Both the position numbers and the translations under genes were made by a program. Below are positions 60,673-64,000 of a stretch of 64,000 nucleotides of DNA, one piece after another. This stretch comes from Alphaproteobacteria bacterium (lineage in GTDB: Bacteria > Pseudomonadota > Alphaproteobacteria > Micavibrionales > Micavibrionaceae). The notes below the pieces were generated by a model. It searched no databases, was not told where the DNA came from, and worked only from the letters and a program-made list of their open reading frames with translations. The stretch is from NCBI GenBank assembly GCA_023384135.1, contig JAHDXS010000001.1, positions 744,001 through 808,000 on the forward strand. Direction: 5' to 3'. The number at the start of each line of letters is the position of its first letter. Within the stretch, counting starts at the first letter, position 1.

Positions 60673-61590
60673 CTACGCGGCGGCCTCGGTTTCGGCTTGG
60701 GGCTGAAGTGCGTTGAGGAAGTCAGCCGCACGCTGCGCATGGGCAGCCGCCGAGAAAATCGCGCGCTTGTCCTCCTTGAGGACGGACAGCCAGTTTCCGA
60801 TATAGGCGGCATGGTCGTCGCGGGGTTCGAGCGCCAGTCCGAGGTCAGCGGCCAGGAAGGCGCTGCCCAGCTCGGCGACCAGCTCTTCTCTCGCGTAGCC
60901 CGCATCGCCCCAGCTCTTGCGGCCGAGATCGCGGTTGAGGCGCGTGGTGTGACGGGTCCAGTGCGTCGCCTCGTGGGCGAGCGTCGCGTAGTAGCTTTCG
61001 GCGTTGCGGAAGCTCTCGAAGGGCGGCATCTGGATGTGATCGGAGCCGATGGCGTAATACGCCATGTTGCCGCCGTGACGGATATCCGCCTTGGTCGCGG
61101 CGAAGAAGGCGTCGGCGGCCTCGATCCGCTGCACGGGATCTAGGGTCGGTTCGGCCAGTGCGGTGAACCGCTCGGGCAAGCCTTCGATCTGCTCGGCATT
61201 GAAGACGGTGTAGCCTTTCAGGAACGGGATGGTGCGTTCCGCGTCCTCGCCGGTTTCGGCGTCGGTCTCGGTGCGCGTGATTTTGTTGGCGTAGACGACC
61301 AGCTCGCCTTTCTCGCCCTTGCGGACATGGGCTCCCAGCTCGGCGGCCTGCTTGTAGGTCATCCAGATCGGCGCGCTGTAGCCGCGATCCATCGCGGCGG
61401 ACCAGAGCATCAGGACATTGATGCCGTTATAGGGCTGGCCGTTATGGCGCAGCGGGCGGGTAATGCGTCCGGCGGCGTGCTCGGCGTTCCACGGCTTCAT
61501 CCAGGGCCGCACGCCCTGTTCGAGGTCGGCGATGATCCGGTCCGTGACCCGGCTGTAGACATCTTTGCGTTCGGCGTGTTCGTTCGACAT
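60673..61590 (-). CDS. ardC: ArdC-like antirestriction/ssDNA-binding protein
   Basis: A 305-residue protein of the ArdC/DUF1738 type: an N-terminal ssDNA-binding domain (YSRVTDRIIADLEQGVRPW, then NGQPYNGINVLMLW) and a C-terminal zincin-like domain with LAHEATHWTRH (HExxH near residues 205-209) and REELVAELGSAFL. Such proteins enter with the transferred strand and protect it from restriction. The ATG at 61590 follows GGAGATCACC on the minus strand. Confidence 0.88.
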   Translation of the reverse strand: MSNEHAERKDVYSRVTDRIIADLEQGVRPWMKPWNAEHAAGRITRPLRHNGQPYNGINVLMLWSAAMDRGYSAPIWMTYKQAAELGAHVRKGEKGELVVYANKITRTETDAETGEDAERTIPFLKGYTVFNAEQIEGLPERFTALAEPTLDPVQRIEAADAFFAATKADIRHGGNMAYYAIGSDHIQMPPFESFRNAESYYATLAHEATHWTRHTTRLNRDLGRKSWGDAGYAREELVAELGSAFLAADLGLALEPRDDHAAYIGNWLSVLKEDKRAIFSAAAHAQRAADFLNALQPQAETEAAA

Positions 61591-62071
61591 GGTGATCTCC
61601 TTCGATTGGCGGTTGGTTCGGAACACGCGGAACCAGAGGAGACGGGGGTAAAGACGCGGAGCGCACCCGAAGCGCAGCGGAGGGGGAACGGGCAACACGG
61701 GAACGAATGTGAATGGAGCGGGCCGCCCGTTGCGCTTGCGTCGCCCCCGTCAGATTCGGTGGAGCTTCCGAAGCCGACCGCCCGAAGGAGTGGCAATCCA
61801 TGAAGAACACGAAGGACGCATTCAAAGGTCAGCCGGGAGAGGACCGGAGCCGACATGCTCGATCTGTGCGGCTCGACTTTGAAGTGGAACGCTCGCCGCT
61901 GGACGCACCGAACGTCTGCACAAAGGCAAGGCCCCGGCATCAATCGGATGCGCCGCTGCGGAAGATCAAGACTTGCGCCGGTCCGGATGACCGGAAGGCC
62001 GCTCGCGGGAGATCAGAGCAAGGGCGAGAGAGATGGACGGCTGCGCGCTCACGCGCATCGAGGCTGAAACC
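61591..62071. other. Stretch without a supported gene
   Basis: Between ardC and the 62072-62728 gene two short plus-strand frames exist (from 61801 and from 61855), both arginine-rich and without ribosome sites or family likeness. I treat them as unsupported. No clear promoter or terminator was found either. Confidence 0.4.
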
Positions 62072-62728
62072 TCAGGCGGCGAAGAATGCACCGTCCAGAA
62101 AGGCGTTCACCGCTTCATAGTGCCAGTTGGTGCGCGTGCGCGTGTGATACCGGACGAACCGGACCCCGTGCGCTTGCGGCTCGTTGGCCGCATTGAAGAC
62201 GGCGATCCGCCGCCCCGGATAATCTGATGTCAGGTGGCAGAACAATGGCAGGTAGTCCTTGCCACCGAAAAAGGCGACAGGTTCATCATCCCGCCCTTCG
62301 GGCATGTTGAAATCCGAATAGGCGTCGCTCGGCCTGCGGCGCTTGAACGGCTCCGCCTGCGCCGAGAAGGTGATGTCGTAAAGGGGCGTGAGGGCATCCG
62401 CGCGGAGCAGGCCCCAGCCCGCCGAGAGAATGAAGATTTTGGCTTCACCGAACCGCTCGACGAGCTTGCCATAGGCCGGGTGGCGGTAGAGCCGCCAGGC
62501 CGGCAACAACCCGAGCGGATTGTTCCCCGGCTGCGCATTCAGGCGGCGCATGATTTCGCGCCCGCTCAAGCCGTCTTCCGCCACATCGTCGGGGCGCGCA
62601 TACACAACATCCGGGCGCACCGGCGCGCGGGCCGGATCGGCCACAAACAGGACGGGCGTTCCCGCGCTCGTCTTGAGCATCCCGGCCTCCGGGTTCTTGC
62701 TCGCCGCGCATTGAATGACGATCTTCAT
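62072..62728 (-). CDS. Unknown partner of the GIY-YIG-like gene
   Basis: A 218-residue protein. It begins MKIVIQCAASKN, a nucleotide-binding-like start, and has KIFILSAGWGLLRADALTPL and YDITFSAQAE, a pattern like the DUF6884 family (small cysteine/aspartate-containing proteins of unknown reaction). Histidines and cysteines are scattered. It overlaps the next gene's stop by four bases, so they form one unit. Confidence 0.6.
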   Translation of the reverse strand: MKIVIQCAASKNPEAGMLKTSAGTPVLFVADPARAPVRPDVVYARPDDVAEDGLSGREIMRRLNAQPGNNPLGLLPAWRLYRHPAYGKLVERFGEAKIFILSAGWGLLRADALTPLYDITFSAQAEPFKRRRPSDAYSDFNMPEGRDDEPVAFFGGKDYLPLFCHLTSDYPGRRIAVFNAANEPQAHGVRFVRYHTRTRTNWHYEAVNAFLDGAFFAA

Positions 62729-63465
62729 GACCGGCGTTCCGTTGCGCGGATCAGCGATTCAAGCGTTTCGAGAAACGCCAGATCGTAGGTCTCGTCCACA
62801 TGGTTCTGATTCCAGAGATGCGAGGACCGCACCCGGTCGCGCGGACAGCGAAACCCGAGCCAGCCTGTTGACGCGGGATCGAGCGGCGTCTTGCCCGCAT
62901 TGCTCAGGAGCGCAATCGCGTTGCGCTCGATGATCCCGCGCAGGCTCTGCGGTCCAGAATCATCGCCTACAGGCAGAAAGAAAAACGGCATCTGGCCGAT
63001 GACGGCGCTCACGCGTGATTCCCACTCGCGCTCGGCCTCGCGGATAGTGCGGGCGGCATTGCTTCCCTGCCCCCAGGTCGCGCAGAGCGCCGGGTCGTCC
63101 GCGAGAAGCGCCGCGCCGACGAGAAGCCGAAAGATCGAACCGCGATGATTGCCGCCGCCGGACAGCGCTTGTCCCTTGTGTTGTGCAAGGCGCTTCCACA
63201 AGGTCGTGCGCGAACCGTCTTTGAGGGCATGGGTGCCAACCCGCACGATGCGCAGACCCTCGCCGCTGCCTTGCCGGACCTCACCCGGTTCCATGAAGAA
63301 ATAGACGCCGCGCTGTGGCCACTCCATCCGGCCTGAACATGCGGCCAGAGTGCGCGGCCCGCCCGTGCGCCGGGCGAGGTCGTCGAGGAGCGCATAGAAG
63401 CGCCGCAGGTCGGCCAGACGCTGCGCGGCGGGTTGGGGTGAGAGTATCGAGTCGGCGGTCAGCAT
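62725..63465 (-). CDS. GIY-YIG-like nuclease domain protein
   Basis: A 246-residue protein with a GIY-YIG-like core: RGVYFFMEPGE at residues 52-62, RIVRVGTHAL at 72-81, TLWKRLAQHKG at 88-98 and a downstream helix RGSIFRLLVGAALL. The glycine-x-tyrosine and the arginine positions fit; a catalytic glutamate is not obvious. The C-terminal half is unfamiliar. The stop overlaps the partner's start. A defence or mobility role is possible; nothing proves it. Confidence 0.6.
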   Translation of the reverse strand: MLTADSILSPQPAAQRLADLRRFYALLDDLARRTGGPRTLAACSGRMEWPQRGVYFFMEPGEVRQGSGEGLRIVRVGTHALKDGSRTTLWKRLAQHKGQALSGGGNHRGSIFRLLVGAALLADDPALCATWGQGSNAARTIREAEREWESRVSAVIGQMPFFFLPVGDDSGPQSLRGIIERNAIALLSNAGKTPLDPASTGWLGFRCPRDRVRSSHLWNQNHVDETYDLAFLETLESLIRATERRS

Positions 63466-63576
63466 TCTTTATGGATAACGGCAAGCGCCCGCCGATGCAA
63501 GACTGCAACACTTGAAACAGGAACGCCCTCCGTCCGGAACCGGGCGGAGGGCCAGCAGCAGATCATGGCTTGCGGA

Positions 63577-63936
63577 TCACGCCTTGATGTGTCCGGCGAT
63601 CCGCGCCTCGTCGGCATAAGCCGAGAGCGGCTTGCGGCCCGTGAAGTGCAGGTCGCGCTCCACGGGGAGGCCGAGACGCCCGCGTAAGCTTTCGATCTCC
63701 GAGAGACGGACGCTGCCCATCTCCGGGGTGCCGAAGCCGAGATCGCAGAGGCCGAAGGCGATGTCGTTGTCTTCGGGTTCGAGTTCGGAGAGGAGCCAGG
63801 TGCAGGCCCCATCGGGCGTGAAGAGTTTCACCACCGGGCGATGGTCGATGGTGTCCAGCCCGTCCATCTGGCGCTGCGCGTTGATCTGGCCGTTCTTGAG
63901 CAGTTGCGCGTGCTGGTCTTTGGTCAGAAGTTTCAT
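63577..63936 (-). CDS. DUF2958 protein
   Basis: A 119-residue protein of the DUF2958 type found on mobilizable and conjugative elements: LLTKDQHAQLLKNG, RPVVKLFTPDGACTWLLSEL, then FGLCDLGFGTPEMGSV and ERDLHFTGRKPLSAYAD. Its function is not known; it is commonly near ArdC-like and relaxase genes. The ATG at 63936 follows AAGGAGACTTCTC on the minus strand; a longer start at 63993 is not needed. Confidence 0.82.
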   Translation of the reverse strand: MKLLTKDQHAQLLKNGQINAQRQMDGLDTIDHRPVVKLFTPDGACTWLLSELEPEDNDIAFGLCDLGFGTPEMGSVRLSEIESLRGRLGLPVERDLHFTGRKPLSAYADEARIAGHIKA

Positions 63937-64000
63937 GAGAAGTCTCCTTTTGGGTTGCGGTTTTGACGCGAACCCAAGGAGCCGCGCGACCAAGGCGGCA

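Noticed and set aside
61801..62120. Plus-strand frame of about 106 codons
   Set aside because: It is arginine-rich, without ribosome site, and overlaps the end of a better supported minus-strand gene.

Overview
The window looks like an alphaproteobacterial chromosome. It has GC-rich coding DNA with a strong G/C third-position bias, a gatCAB operon with small lineage-specific genes inserted between the subunits, and a CheY/CheX/FIST/CheA-like signalling operon. A Micavibrio-like or other Rhodospirillales-related host is a guess from style only; nothing here fixes the genus.

Positions 1 to about 16,200 read as host backbone: gatC, gatA and gatB for tRNA-dependent amidation, with interleaved small membrane or secreted proteins; a tRNA-Ser(GCU) beside tRNA-like debris; a methyltransferase; a Sel1-repeat protein; a YdeI-like and a VOC protein; purT; a large peptidoglycan-binding-like protein with its own promoter and terminator; and a minus-strand cheY, cheX-like, FIST, histidine kinase operon.

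From about 16,286 to 44,891 lies mobile element A. It has MobC, relaxase, a resolvase, a secreted-protein operon, ArdA, a hydrolase, a 1308-residue RTX protein with a secreted partner gene, and a defence block: ribbon-helix-helix regulator, DNA methyltransferase, PD-(D/E)XK nuclease, OLD-family ATPase/nuclease and UvrD-like helicase. The last two have the Gabija/class 2 OLD layout. An array of hairpins follows, then a second PD-(D/E)XK protein, a VirD4-type coupling protein without its own membrane anchor, a probable very short RNA, and a large serine recombinase.

From about 44,892 to beyond the right edge lies a related element B: AlpA-like regulator, an operon of membrane and von Willebrand A-type proteins with a VirD4 coupling protein, a second large serine recombinase, a second MobC-relaxase pair, a second RTX protein with an N-terminal HExxH zincin motif and a secreted partner gene, ArdC, a GIY-YIG-like plus unknown gene pair, and a DUF2958 protein. 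No VirB-type mating-pore genes are visible, so both elements look mobilizable rather than self-transmissible.

The ends of element A share a 12-base core, and on the right this core continues as 24 bases of a tRNA-Ser 3' end. The core lies inside the 3' end of the element A recombinase gene. If the element circularised there, the recombinase frame would run into a 35-codon tail at the left end and stop in an ATGA overlap with mobC. That order, recombinase then mobC, is what element B shows directly. I infer two elements accreted at one tRNA-Ser target, with a recombinase whose C terminus changes on integration. The other main leads are the paired RTX and secreted-protein cassettes, the hairpin array beside the restriction-modification operon, and the GIY-YIG pair.
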